From: an uncultured Burkholderiales bacterium | Lineage (GTDB): Bacteria > Pseudomonadota > Gammaproteobacteria > Burkholderiales > Burkholderiaceae | Direction: 5' to 3' | NCBI GenBank assembly: GCA_946480465.1 | Contig: CAMLJY010000024.1 | Span: 17,425 to 81,424, forward strand | Length of the DNA: 64,000 nucleotides | Part shown: positions 53,470 to 63,920 of the stretch, in pieces | Layout: each line of letters starts with the position of its first letter | Numbering within the stretch: the stretch's first letter is position 1 | The notes under the pieces: generated by a model | The model's input: the letters and a program-made list of their open reading frames with translations, nothing else | Told to the model about the DNA's origin: nothing | Database searches by the model: none | Position numbers and translations under genes: made by a program

Positions 53470-54114
53470 CAGCTGCGATCCGCGCTCCAGCACATAACGC
53501 CTGAAGACCTCGCCATAGCCGGCGGCCACGGCGTCGCGCACGCACGGCCGGACGGCCAGCGCCCGGCGGTAGGCCGGCACCGCGCCCAGCCCCGCGAAGA
53601 GGCCGAAGTCGCCGATGGCATCGAAGGTGTCGAAGAGGCGGAAGACCGGCGCGAAGGCGGCGTCGACCAGGCCGAAACGATGGCCGCCGAAGTAGGGGCC
53701 CGGGCCCAACTGGCGATCGAGGCGGCGGAACTTCGCGGCCAGGTCGGCGCACTTGCGCTCGAACGCCTCGGGCCCCGGCGCGGTGTAGAAGCCGAAGACG
53801 TCGGCGATGACGGCCGAGGCGAATTCGGCCCAGCCGCGGTGGCGCGCCCGCTCCAGCGGCGCGGACGGCCACAGCGGGTGCGCGGGCGCCAGGTCCTCGA
53901 TGCACTCGCAGATCGCCGAGGTCTCGAAGACCACCGCATCGCCCACCCGCAGCAGCGGCACCTTGCCGAGCGGCGAGGCCTCGTCGAACCAGCCCGGCTT
54001 GGCGGCCAGGTCGATGTACGTGCGCTCGAAGGGCAGGCCCTTCTCGGCCAGCTGGATGGCGGCGCGCTGGGTGTAGGGACAGAGCAGGTTGCTCACGAGT
54101 TCGATGTGGTGCAT
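53389..54114 (-). CDS. Glutathione S-transferase family protein
   Basis: A 241-residue soluble protein. The thioredoxin-like N-terminal domain reads VSNLLCPYTQRAAIQLAEKGLPFE with a CPYT active-site turn and GKVPLLRVGDAVVFETSAICE for glutathione binding; the helical C-terminal domain follows from residue 90. The Cys-Pro-Tyr start is typical of omega/DHAR-like classes with thiol-transferase activity. The ATG at 54114 has AGGAA nine bases upstream. Its last 27 codons run antisense to the LysR gene; the tail is Gly/Ala-rich and looks unstructured, so the stop may be an extension of an ancestral end. Confidence 0.88.
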   Translation of the reverse strand: MHHIELVSNLLCPYTQRAAIQLAEKGLPFERTYIDLAAKPGWFDEASPLGKVPLLRVGDAVVFETSAICECIEDLAPAHPLWPSAPLERARHRGWAEFASAVIADVFGFYTAPGPEAFERKCADLAAKFRRLDRQLGPGPYFGGHRFGLVDAAFAPVFRLFDTFDAIGDFGLFAGLGAVPAYRRALAVRPCVRDAVAAGYGEVFRRYVLERGSQLSRLMGEGGAGPRAGAAEQQAGGPADR

Positions 54115-54181
54115 GTCGCGTTCCTGGTCGTGGGACCGCGACGGTAGGACGGCCTGCGCCGCACCGGTATCGAAAGCTTGT

Positions 54182-55876
54182 TCAGCCCGCTGTGCGCGGA
54201 CTTTCAGGGGCGGCGGCGAGCCACAGCCAGCGGTCGATGCGCCGGGCGGCGGCGCGCACGTCCAGCGGCTGCCGCCCGGCACTGCGGACCGCCACCATCA
54301 GGTTGCCGCGCGTGAACAGCACCAGCGCGCCGTTGTCGAGCGCAAGACGGGTTTCTCCGTCGTCGCCGTCGTCGCCACCGTCGGCTCGCCATCGATCCAG
54401 GGCGGGCGACGCGACCTGCCCGAGCGCCTCCAGCAGCGCGCTTCGCGCCTGCTCCGGGCCGGCGGTCTCCAGGGCATCGGCACGCAGCAAGGCCTGCGGC
54501 GCCCGCAAGGGCCGCCAGGCGGCCATCTGCAGGCGCATCGGCGCGGCATCCAGGCTCAGGCTCCGCACCGGCAGCCATTCGGGCCCCAGCTCGCCGCCGG
54601 CCCAGCGGAAGCCTTCGAACCGGCACCGCGCATCGGGCCGGCCCGCCGGCTCGCCGGCGCGCGCGCTCAGCGCGCGTGCGACCGGCGGCGGCAGCGGTGG
54701 CGGCAGCGGTGTCGCGGCCGCCACCGTTCGCCGCACCCGCAGCTCGGGCTGCGGCTCGCAGGCCGCGCGGTCCGGCGCCAGCGCGATGCGATCGCGGAAG
54801 CCGCCCTCGCCCGGCTGGCCGAAGCGCATGCCGAGCGGCAGCAGCGGCACCCTTGGCCGGGCCGAGGGGTCCATGTCGGCGTCGACCCGCAGGCAGGCGT
54901 CGTACACGAGGTCGTCCGCGGCGCAGGCACCGGTCCAGGCCACCTCGTGGAAGCCGAAGCTGCCGTGCAGCGTGGACCACTCGCGGGCGCCGATGGCCAG
55001 CAGCGGGTTGAGCCGGAAGCCCGGCCCCACCAGCCCCATCTTCGACTGCCACAGGTCGGCCCCGAGCAGGTTGGCGAGGGTCGAGACGATGGTCGCGCAG
55101 TCCGAGCAGTTGACCAGCGGACCGGCGCCCTCGCCGCCGCGCACGCGGTCCAGGAAGGCGTCGCACAGGAAGTGCGGCAGGCCCAGCACGGTGTAGTGCG
55201 GCGCGCCCACGGCGGCGTCATACGCCAGCGTGGCGCCGCCGAGCCGGTTCACCGCCGCGGCGATGCGGGCGGCCACGCCGGCGCGGTCGCGCGCGCCGCT
55301 CGCCCACAGGCAGGCGACGTCGAGCAGGTCGGTGCGCGGCAGCGCAGGGTTGGCCGGGACGGCCGGCTGCGTGAGCCAGGGAGCGGTGGGCTGCCCCAGC
55401 AGCGCATAGATGCGGTGCTGGGTGGCATCCACATCGGTCCAGGGATCCGCGGGCCCCCGGCGCAGCTGCCAGCGCCATTGCAGCGTGGCGCAGGCGACAC
55501 CGCCGGCCGCCATGGCCGCGGTGCGGAACGTGAACGCCTGCCAGGCGGAGACGCCACGGTCGTCGAAGCTCACCCGCCGCGGCGCCAGGCAGCCCACCAG
55601 CGGCGCGAACGGCAGCGGCGCGCCGCCCGGCGCCTCGGCCAGCGCGCGCACCTCGACCACGCGCGGCAGCTCGGGCGTGGCGGTGAAGCAGGCCTGCACG
55701 GTGGCCGTGGGGCCGAGGCGGTCGATGGCATAGGCCGCCACCGCGGGCGCGCGCTGGCCGCGCTGCCATTCGGGCAGCAGCATCGGCTGCGTGGCGTCGT
55801 AGCGCAGCGGCACCGTGGCCACCCCCGGCAGGCCTCGGCCATGGTCCAGCAGGATGGCGGCGACGTTCAGGCCCAT
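54182..55876 (-). CDS. Transglutaminase-like protein of the PKS-NRPS operon
   Basis: A 564-residue protein I cannot match to a named family. Residues 1-150 are a beta-rich domain. Residues about 180-345 look like a transglutaminase/papain-fold core: Cys257 in LVNCSDCATIVSTLANLLG (compare the family motif C-x-D-x-A at a helix start), His310 in GFHEVAW and Asp326 in LVYDACL, in the expected order and spacing. The last 200 residues are a separate domain ending WLWLAAAPESP. No signal peptide. The ATG at 55876 has GGAAGGAG upstream and lies 20 bp after the NRPS stop. In andrimid biosynthesis a transglutaminase homologue (AdmF) makes an amide bond on carrier proteins; a comparable role here is inferred. 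Confidence 0.6.
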   Translation of the reverse strand: MGLNVAAILLDHGRGLPGVATVPLRYDATQPMLLPEWQRGQRAPAVAAYAIDRLGPTATVQACFTATPELPRVVEVRALAEAPGGAPLPFAPLVGCLAPRRVSFDDRGVSAWQAFTFRTAAMAAGGVACATLQWRWQLRRGPADPWTDVDATQHRIYALLGQPTAPWLTQPAVPANPALPRTDLLDVACLWASGARDRAGVAARIAAAVNRLGGATLAYDAAVGAPHYTVLGLPHFLCDAFLDRVRGGEGAGPLVNCSDCATIVSTLANLLGADLWQSKMGLVGPGFRLNPLLAIGAREWSTLHGSFGFHEVAWTGACAADDLVYDACLRVDADMDPSARPRVPLLPLGMRFGQPGEGGFRDRIALAPDRAACEPQPELRVRRTVAAATPLPPPLPPPVARALSARAGEPAGRPDARCRFEGFRWAGGELGPEWLPVRSLSLDAAPMRLQMAAWRPLRAPQALLRADALETAGPEQARSALLEALGQVASPALDRWRADGGDDGDDGETRLALDNGALVLFTRGNLMVAVRSAGRQPLDVRAAARRIDRWLWLAAAPESPRTAG

Positions 55877-55896
55877 GGCGGTCTCCTTCCTCCGCG

Positions 55897-58800
55897 TCAC
55901 AGGCCCTGCCGGGCCGCCTGCGCGCGCGGCAGGCGCACCAGCGGCACCTCGTCGCCGGCCGGCCGCCGCGGCGCGTCGGCCTTCAGCCGGTCCACCCGCG
56001 CGGCGAGCGCCGCGACGGTGGAGTGCGTGAACACGTCGGCGATGCTCATTTCGATGCCGAAGGCCGCCTGCATGCGCGACACCAGGCTGGCCGCGGCCAG
56101 CGAGTGGCCGCCGATGCGGAAGAAGTCGTCGTCGGCCGCCACGCCGGGCCGGTGCAGCAGCTGCTGCATCAGCGCGGCCAGCAGGCGCTCGGTCTCGGTG
56201 GCCGGCGGCGGCGCGGCCGCGGACGGTGCCGGGCCCGCGCCGGGCGCCGGCAGGGCGCGGCGGTCGACCTTGCCGCTGCTGTTGCGGGGAAAGGCCGGCA
56301 CGGCGACGAAGTGGCTGGGGCACATGGACGCCGGCAGCCGTTCGCGCAGGGCCGCGCGGCAGGCGTCGAACAGCGCCGGCGCCTCGGCATCGGCCACGCG
56401 GAGATAGGCCACCAGCACCGGTTCGCCGTGCAGCGGCACGGCATCGACCAGCGCCTCGGCCGCGCCGGCGTGCTCGCGCAGCACGCGCTCGATCTCCTCC
56501 GGCTCGATGCGCACGCCGCGCACCTTCAGCTGGCGGTCGATGCGGCCGAGGAACAGCAGCTCGCCGCTGCGCAGCTGGCGCACCAGGTCGCCGGTGCGGT
56601 ACATGCGCTGGTGGCCCAGCGCGGCCAGCGCGGGAGGCGCCGGCACGAAGGCGCGGGCGGTCTGCTCCGGCGCCTGCAGGTAGCCGCGCGCCACGCCGGC
56701 GCCGGCCACGCACAGCTCGCCCGCGGTCCCCAGGGGCACGATCCGGCCCTGCTCGTCCACCACGGCGGTGGCCAGGTTCTGGATCGGCCGGCCGATGCAC
56801 ACGCGGGCGCCGGCCGCCAGCCGGCCGGCGGTGGCCCAGATCGTCGCCTCGGTGGGGCCGTAGAGGTTCCAGAAGCCGCGCCCGGCGCCGTAGCGTTCGG
56901 CGAGGTCGGCCGGGCAGGCTTCCCCCGCCACGCAGATCAGCCGCAGGCCGGCGCAGCAGGCCGGCTCGGCGGTCGCCAGCAGGCTGGGCGGGATCACGAC
57001 CGTGTCGATGGCACGCGCGCGCAGGAAGTCCTGCAGACCCGCGGCGGCGACGATGCCGGGCGCGGCGATGGCCAGCGTGGCGCCGCTGCACAGCGCGAGC
57101 ACCAGCTCGAACACCGAGGCGTCGAAGGTGGGCGCCGACAGCTGCGCCACGCGGCGGCCCGCGCCGAGCTGGAACAGGCGCCGCTGCGCGTGCGCGACGT
57201 TGAGCAGCCCGCGGTGCTCGACCACCACGGTCTTGGGCTCGCCGGTGGAGCCGGAGGTGGTGATGAGGTAGGCCGCGTCCCCCGGGCCGGGCCAGGCCGG
57301 CACCCCGCCCCCCGGCCCCGGCTGCGCCCCGCGCAGCGCCTGCAGCGCCGGCCCGTCCACCACCAGCGGCGAGGCGGTGCGCTGCCGCACCCCCGCGCGC
57401 CGTTCGGCCGGCCAGGCCGGGTCCACGCAGACGAAGGCGGCGCCCGCACGCATGACCGCCAGCTGCAGCAGGCACAGCGCCAGCGAGCGCGGGACCTCGA
57501 GCACGACGACTGCGCCGGGCACCACGCCGCGGGCCGCCAGCGCGGCGGCCAGCTCGTCCACCTGCGGCATCAGCGCGCGATAGCTCAGCGCGCGGCCGTC
57601 GGCATCCTCCAGCGCGATGGCCTCGGGATGCCGCGCCGCGGCCTCGGCGATCAGCGCGAGGCAGCTCGGTTCGGGCAGCGCGAGCACCTCGCCGGCCAGC
57701 AGCGAAGGCGCCAGTGCGCCCTGCCGCTCGTCGAGGCCCAGCGCGCTCCAGCGCCGGCCCGGCTCGGCCAGCCAGTGCAGCGCGGCGAGCAGCGCCTGGC
57801 CCAGCGCGTCGACCGTCTCGGCATCGAAGATGTCGGCATTGAACTGCAGCCGGCCGTGCACCTCGGCATGCTGCGGCCACAGGTCGATGCACAGGTCGAA
57901 CATCGCGCTGGTGCGGGCCGGGTCGGTGCCGTGCGAATCGGCGCGCGAGAGGGGCGACTGCATCAACTGGAAGCCGACCTGGAACAGCGGGTTCACGCCC
58001 AGGTCCCGTGCCAGGCCGAGGTGCTGCACCAGCAGCTCGAACGGCAGGTCGCGGTGCGCCAGGGCGCGGTGCATCGCGTCGCGGGCGGCAGCCAGCAGGT
58101 CGTCGTTGCTGGGGTCGTCGTCCCAGCGCAGGCGCACCACCAGCGTGTCGACGAAGAAGCCGATCGCCTGCTGCCGCGCGGGCGTGTCGCGGCCGGTCAG
58201 CGGCAGGCCGAGCGCGAAGTCCTGCTGGCGGCACACCCGGCCCAGCGCCGCCGCCAGCCCGGCCAGCAGCGCGGTGAACAGCGTGACCTGCGCCGCCTGC
58301 GCCCGCTGCTGCAGCCGCCCCACCAGCGCGGCCGGCAGCACCAGCGTGCGCTGGTCGCCGCGGAAGCTGGGCAGCCGCGGCCGCGGGCGGTCCAGCGGCA
58401 GGTCCAGCATCGGCAGGCCGGCCAGCTCGGCGCGCCAGAACGCCAGCGCGGCATCGATGCGCGCCGGGGTCAGCCGCTCGCGCTGCTCGCGGGCGAAGGC
58501 GGCGTACTGCTCCGGCGGCGGCAGGGCGGCCACGCTGCCCTGCAGCGCGGCGGCGTACAGCGCGTCCAGCTCCTGGAAGAAGACCTGGAACGACTGCCAG
58601 TCGAACACCGCGTGGTGCACCGCCACCAGCAGCAGGAACTCCTGCGGTCCCAGCTCGTACAGCTCGGTCCTCAGCAGCGGGCCGGCACGCAGGTCGAAGC
58701 GCTGCGCGAGCGTCTGCACCATCAGGCGCTTGGCCTCGTGCTCGCGCTGGTCGGCCGGCCACGCGCCCAGGTCCACCCGCCGCAACGGCAGCCGCGGCCG

Positions 58801-59265
58801 GGGGGCGATGCGCTGGACCACCTCGTCGTCCCGCAGCTCGAAGGTGGTGCGCAGCACCTCGTGGCGCTGCGCGATGCCGCGCAGCGCCTCCTCCAGCAGC
58901 CCGGCGTCCACCGCGAAGCGCAGGTGCTGCACCGCATGCAGGGTGTACGGCGCGTGGGCCTGCTGCAGCTGCTCGATGAACCACAGGCGGCGCTGCGCGA
59001 AGGAGGCCGGCGCCAGGGCCGGCGCGTGCGGGATCGCCGCGTCCGCCCCGGGCGCCCCGTTTACCCCATGCACCCCGGGCGCGACCAGCGGCAGCGGGGC
59101 GGCCGCGGCGCACTGCGGCGGGTCCGCCGTGGCGCCCTGCGGCGGGTCCGCCATGGCGCCCTGCGGCGCGTGGGCCGGGGCGCCGGGCCGCGCGTCGCCC
59201 GCCATCGCGCCCGACCGCATCACCAGCTGCCGCAGCAGCCGGCGCCGGGCATCGTCGGCATCCAT
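55897..59265 (-). CDS. Single-module NRPS (C-A-PCP), no thioesterase
   Basis: A 1122-residue peptide synthetase. A low-complexity linker (about 15-75) precedes the condensation domain (85-510) with HHAVFDW at 217-223, a HHxxxDG variant ending in Trp. The adenylation domain (515-1000) has ITTSGSTGEPKTV, the specificity-pocket start FDASVFE, NLYGPTEATI, YRTGDL and NSSGKVDR. The carrier domain has FFRIGGHSL (attachment Ser about 1055). My hand-read pocket code is D-A-F-V-C-A-L-I-W-K, which I cannot assign. No epimerase or thioesterase follows. The start is ATG at 59265, six bases after GGAGG; an ATG at 59271 overlaps the PKS stop as ATGA. Confidence 0.92.
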   Translation of the reverse strand: MDADDARRRLLRQLVMRSGAMAGDARPGAPAHAPQGAMADPPQGATADPPQCAAAAPLPLVAPGVHGVNGAPGADAAIPHAPALAPASFAQRRLWFIEQLQQAHAPYTLHAVQHLRFAVDAGLLEEALRGIAQRHEVLRTTFELRDDEVVQRIAPRPRLPLRRVDLGAWPADQREHEAKRLMVQTLAQRFDLRAGPLLRTELYELGPQEFLLLVAVHHAVFDWQSFQVFFQELDALYAAALQGSVAALPPPEQYAAFAREQRERLTPARIDAALAFWRAELAGLPMLDLPLDRPRPRLPSFRGDQRTLVLPAALVGRLQQRAQAAQVTLFTALLAGLAAALGRVCRQQDFALGLPLTGRDTPARQQAIGFFVDTLVVRLRWDDDPSNDDLLAAARDAMHRALAHRDLPFELLVQHLGLARDLGVNPLFQVGFQLMQSPLSRADSHGTDPARTSAMFDLCIDLWPQHAEVHGRLQFNADIFDAETVDALGQALLAALHWLAEPGRRWSALGLDERQGALAPSLLAGEVLALPEPSCLALIAEAAARHPEAIALEDADGRALSYRALMPQVDELAAALAARGVVPGAVVVLEVPRSLALCLLQLAVMRAGAAFVCVDPAWPAERRAGVRQRTASPLVVDGPALQALRGAQPGPGGGVPAWPGPGDAAYLITTSGSTGEPKTVVVEHRGLLNVAHAQRRLFQLGAGRRVAQLSAPTFDASVFELVLALCSGATLAIAAPGIVAAAGLQDFLRARAIDTVVIPPSLLATAEPACCAGLRLICVAGEACPADLAERYGAGRGFWNLYGPTEATIWATAGRLAAGARVCIGRPIQNLATAVVDEQGRIVPLGTAGELCVAGAGVARGYLQAPEQTARAFVPAPPALAALGHQRMYRTGDLVRQLRSGELLFLGRIDRQLKVRGVRIEPEEIERVLREHAGAAEALVDAVPLHGEPVLVAYLRVADAEAPALFDACRAALRERLPASMCPSHFVAVPAFPRNSSGKVDRRALPAPGAGPAPSAAAPPPATETERLLAALMQQLLHRPGVAADDDFFRIGGHSLAAASLVSRMQAAFGIEMSIADVFTHSTVAALAARVDRLKADAPRRPAGDEVPLVRLPRAQAARQGL

Positions 59266-59267
59266 GG

Positions 59268-62200
59268 TCATCCTCCCCACCCGGCGGCCAGCCGCTGCCG
59301 CACTTCATCGTCGGACATCGCGGCCACCCGCTCGCCGATGCGGCGGTGGATGAGCGCGGCGAAGGCCGCGAGCGTGGGGTGGTCGAACACGTCGGTCAGC
59401 CCGAGCGCGACGCCGAACTGCTCGCCGCAGCGCGACACGATCTGCAGCGCCATCAGCGACTGGCCGCCCAGCTCGAAGAAGTTGTCCTGCGGCTGCGGCG
59501 GCGGCACGCCCAGCACCGCCGACCACACGGCGCCGACGCGCTCGGCCAGCAGGCGTTCCAGCGCCTGGTCGTCGTCGCCTGCCGCGGCGGCAGCGCCGGG
59601 CCGGATCTCGGCGCCGGGGCCCGCGGCGGCCGCTGACGGCACGGCGGGTGACGGCACGGTGGGTGACTGCGCGCCGGGTACCGGCGCGGCGGCCGGCCAG
59701 GCGCCGGCCTCGGCGTTCCCCGCGCCGGCCGCGGCCATCGGCGCGCGCGGCGGCAGCACGACCTGCGGCAGGTCGGCCTGCAGGATGCGCAGGAACAGCG
59801 CCGCGCCCTCGGCCGAGCTGATGCCGCTGTCCAGGCTGGCGCGGCGCAGGTGCTCCAGCTCCGGCGGCAGCGTCATCGCATGCGCCATGCCGGCCTCGCG
59901 CCAGGCCGGCCAATCCACCGCGGTGGCGCGCAGCCCCATCGCGCGGGCGGTCCAGGCCATCGCGTCGACGAAGGCGTTGGCGGCGCAGTACTCGCCCTGG
60001 CCGATGCCGCCGGACACGGCGGCGAACGAGGAGCACATCAGCACGAAGTCCGGCTGGTGCGGCGCCACCGCCTCCAGCAGCGCCAGCGTGCCCTGCACCT
60101 TGGGCGCGAGCACGCGGCCCGCGGCCTCGCCCTCGGGCACCATCAGCATCCGGCCGCCGGCCACGCCGGCGCAGTGCAGCACGCCGTCGATGCGGCCGAA
60201 GCGCGCCTTCACCTCGCCGGCCACGTCGCGCATGGCCGCGCCGTCGCTCACATCGGCCGCCAGCGCGAGCACGTCGGCGCCGCGCTCGCGCAGCGTGGCC
60301 AGGAGGCGCTGCGCCTCGGGCCCGCCATCCGGCCCGCGGCGGCCGACCAGCGCGATGCGCGCGCCGGGGCTGGCCTGGGCCAGCGCGGCCGCCAGCACGC
60401 CGCCCACGGCACCGAAGCCGCCGGTGACCAGGTAGCAGCCCCCCGGCCGCAGCGAAGGCGCCTGCGGCGACGGCGGCAGCGCGGTGGGCGCGAAGGCCTC
60501 GGCCAGGCGCTGGGTGCCGCGGAACGCCAGCACCGTCTCCGGCCCCGGCTGCTGCAGTTCGGCGGCCAGCTGCCCGGCCAGGCGCCGTGCCTCATCGGCG
60601 CCGGGCTGCAGCGCGGTGTCGATCACGCGCGCGCGCAGGTCCTGCAGTTCCTGCGGCAGCACCCGCGCCAGCCCCAGCGCGGGCGCGGCCAGCGGCTCGG
60701 GCCACTCGCCGGGCAGGATCGGAAACAGGTGCCGCGTCAGCGTCTCCAGCGCGGTGACGCGGCGGCGCGCCGCCTTCAAGCCTCGCAGCAGCTGCAGCGG
60801 CGCCTGGTAGGACAGCGAGAGGCCCTCCTGCACCCGCGCCGCCGAGGGCAGCCCGGGCGCCATGGTCAGCGGCCAGGCGTTCACGAGCCGCAGCGGCACG
60901 TCGGCGAAGCCGGCGGCGTCGAGCTGGCGCAGCAGGGCGTCGACGTCCGGCCGCGCCGGGTCCAGGTCGACGGCCGGCAGCTCCGCCGCCGCCGGCGGCT
61001 CGGTGGCGCTGGCCGCACGCACGACGAGCACGGGCGCGCCGTCCTGCCGCAGCCGCTGCGCCAGCGCCATGCCGATGCCGGCGGATCCGGCCAGCACGAC
61101 GAAGCCCGCGCCCGGGTCCGCGCGTCCCCCGGCGGCCGGCACGGCCGGCGCCGGCGCCCAGGCGCGCACGCAGGCGCCGCCCTCGCCGGCCGGCGCGGCG
61201 GCCGGCACCGCCGGGGCGGCCGCCGCGGCCCGCGGTTCGTCGACCCAGTAGCGCCGGCGCTGGAACGGGTAGCCGGGCAGCGCCGCGCGGCGCGCGCCGC
61301 GCCCGGCCCAGACCCGCTCCCAGTCGATGGCCAGCCCGGCCTGCCAGCCCTGGCCCAGCGCGGCCAGCAGGCCGCGGCGCTCGGCGTCCACCTCCCCCGG
61401 CGCGGGCAGGGTCGGCAGCACCAGCGGCGGCTCCGCGCCCGCGGCGTGCGCCCGCAGCAGCGTGCCCAGCGCACGCCCCGGGCCGCATTCCACGTACGCC
61501 GCCGTGCCGTGCGAGGCCAGCAGCGATTGCGCGGCCTGCGAGAAGCGCACCGGCTGCACCAGGCTGCGCGCCCAGTAGCCGGGATCGGTCGCCTGCTGTG
61601 CCGTCATCGGCTCGCCGCTGACGCACGATGTGAGCGGCAGCACCGGTGGGTGCAGCGCCATGCCGTCGAGCTCGCGGCGCAGGCCGTCGGCGGCCTCGCG
61701 CATCGACGGGTGGTGGAACGCGTGCGAGGTCGGCAGCCGCACGGCGTCGATGCCGCGCGCGCGCAGCAGCGCCTGCACCCGCTCCACCGTGCCCGGCGCC
61801 ACGGCCAGCGTCTGCTGGTTCGGCGCGTTGCAGGCGGCGATGCAGGCTTCGCCGGCCGGCAGCCCGTCCAGCAGCGCCTGCGCTTCATCGGCCGGCAGCG
61901 GCACCGCGAGCATCGCGCCCGGGGTCATCGACTGCATCAGGCGGCCGCGCCGGCAGACCAGGCGCACCGCGTCGGGCAGGTCCAGCACGCCGGCCAGTTG
62001 CGCGGCGACCAGCTCGCCCAGGCTGTGGCCCAGCATCTGCACCGGGCGCAGGCCCCAGTGCATCCACAGCCGCGCGCAGGCCAGCTCCACCGCGAACAGC
62101 AGCGGCTGCGCGATGGCGGTCTGCGCCAGGTCGTGCTGCTGCCCGTTGCCGTGCGCGGCGCGGTCGATCAGCGAACGGCCGTCGAAGCCGAGTTCGGGCT

Positions 62201-63916
62201 CGGCCAGCGCGAGGATCTCGTCCAGCGCCTGCCGGAACACCGGCTCGTCCAGGTACGGCGCCAGCCCCATGCCCAGGCGCTGGCTGCCCTGGCCGGGAAA
62301 GAGGAAGACGGCGGCGCGATCGGCGGCCCAGGCCGGCCCCCCGGCCCCGGGCGTGGCCAGCAACGCGGCGGCTTCCTGCGCGCTGGCCGCCACCAGCACG
62401 CGCCGGTGCCGCAACTGGCGCCGGCCGCAGGCGAGCGTGAACGCCACGTCGCGCAGCGGCGCGGCGGGCGGCTGGCCGAGCACGTGCGCCAACCCGTCGG
62501 CCATCGCCTGCAGTGCCTCGGGCGCGGCGGCGGACAGCAGCAGCAGCTCGGGGCGCTCGGGCTGGTCCGCGGCGGCCGGCAGCGGCGGCGCTTCCTCCAG
62601 CACCGCATGCACGTTGGTGCCGCCGATGCCGAAAGCGCTGACGCCGGCCCGGCGCGGGCGGCCTTCGCGGCGCGGCCAGGGTTCGCACTGCGACACCACG
62701 CGCACGCCGGCGGCGTCGAAGTCGATCGCCGGGTTGGGCGCCTCGAAATGCAGGCTGGCCGGGATGCGCTGCCGGGACAGGCCGAGCGCGGTCTTGATCA
62801 GCGCGGCGATGCCGGCAGCCGGGTCGAGGTGGCCGACGTTGCTCTTGACCGAGCCGATGCGCAGCGGCGCGCGCGCGGCGCCGCTGTCCGGTCCGAAGAC
62901 CCGCGCCAGCGCCGCCACCTCGATCGGGTCGCCCAGCGCGGTGGCGGTGCCGTGGGCCTCGACGTAGTCGACGTCGGCCGGCGACAGCGCCGCCTCCGCC
63001 AGCGCGCGCTCCAGCACCTCGGCCTGCGCGCGCACGCTGGGCGCGGCGAACGAGGACTTGCTGCGGCCGTCGTTGTTGACGGCGACGGCGCGCAGCACCG
63101 CCACGATGCGGTCGCCGTCGGCCAGCGCATCGCCGACGCGCTTGAGCACGACCGCCGCCACGCCGTTGCCCAGCACCGATCCATCGGCGCGGGCGTCGAA
63201 CGGCCGGCAGTGCCCGTCGGACGAGGCGATGCTGCCCGGCTGGTGCATGTAGCCGGTGCACTGCGGCACCGAGATCGACGCGGCGCCCGCCACCGCCGCG
63301 TCGCAGCGGCCGGCGGCCAGCGCATCGCAGGCCAGCGACACCGCGAGCAGCGAGGTCGAGCACGCCGCCTGCACGTTGACGCTGGGGCCGCGCAGGTCGA
63401 AACGGAACGAGGCCTGGGTGGCGAGGAAGTCCTTGTCGTTGCCGGCGGCCACCTGGTGCCAGCCCAGGCCGGCCATGAAGCCGGCGTTCTTCATCAGCCG
63501 CAGCCAGTAGCCGCTCAGGCGGCTGCCCGCGTACACGGCGATGCGGCCGCGGTGGCGCCGCGGGTCCAGCGCGGCATCGTCGAACGCGTGCTGCACCACC
63601 TCGAGGAAGACGCGCTGCTGCGGGTCCATCGACTCGGCCTCGCGCGGGCTGATGCCGAAGAAGCCGGCGTCGAACAGCTCGATGCCGTCGAGCACCGCGC
63701 CGGCGCGCACGTAGCGCTCGTGGTCCAGCAGCGCCGGCTCGACGCCTTCGGCGAGCAATTCCTCGCGGCTGAAGCGGCGGATGCAGTCGCGCCCGTCGAG
63801 CAGGTTGCACCAGAACGCGTCGACCGTGTCCGCCTGCGGCAGGCGCGCCGCCATGCCGACGATGGCGATGCCTTCGCCGCGCCACGGTCCCTCCGGGGAC
63901 GACCAGGCGGTGGTGT

Positions 63917-63920
<4 letters not shown>
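59268..63920 (-). CDS. Single-module type I PKS (KS-AT-KR-ACP)
   Basis: A 1550-residue polyketide synthase. Ketosynthase 15-440: Cys187 in QAACSTSL, His323 in EAHGTATALGDP and His364 in NVGHLDPAAG, all intact. Acyltransferase 535-840: Ser633 in GHSLGE and HAFH at 733-736, the signature of malonyl-CoA specificity. A structural stretch precedes the ketoreductase (about 1170-1370: LVTGGFGAVGGVLA, catalytic Ser in CSSFAAVSG and Tyr in GEYCAANAF). No dehydratase or enoylreductase. Carrier domain near 1465-1535 (FFELGGQSLMAL). It should add one malonyl unit and reduce it to a hydroxyl. Its ATG at 63920 overlaps the upstream gene as ATGA and has GGGAGG six bases upstream. Confidence 0.94.

Noticed and set aside
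54182..59308. A single continuous minus-strand frame joining the transglutaminase-like gene to the NRPS region
   Set aside because: The part before 55876 is out of frame with the NRPS domains and has no motif; GGAAGGAG before the ATG at 55876 marks the true start.
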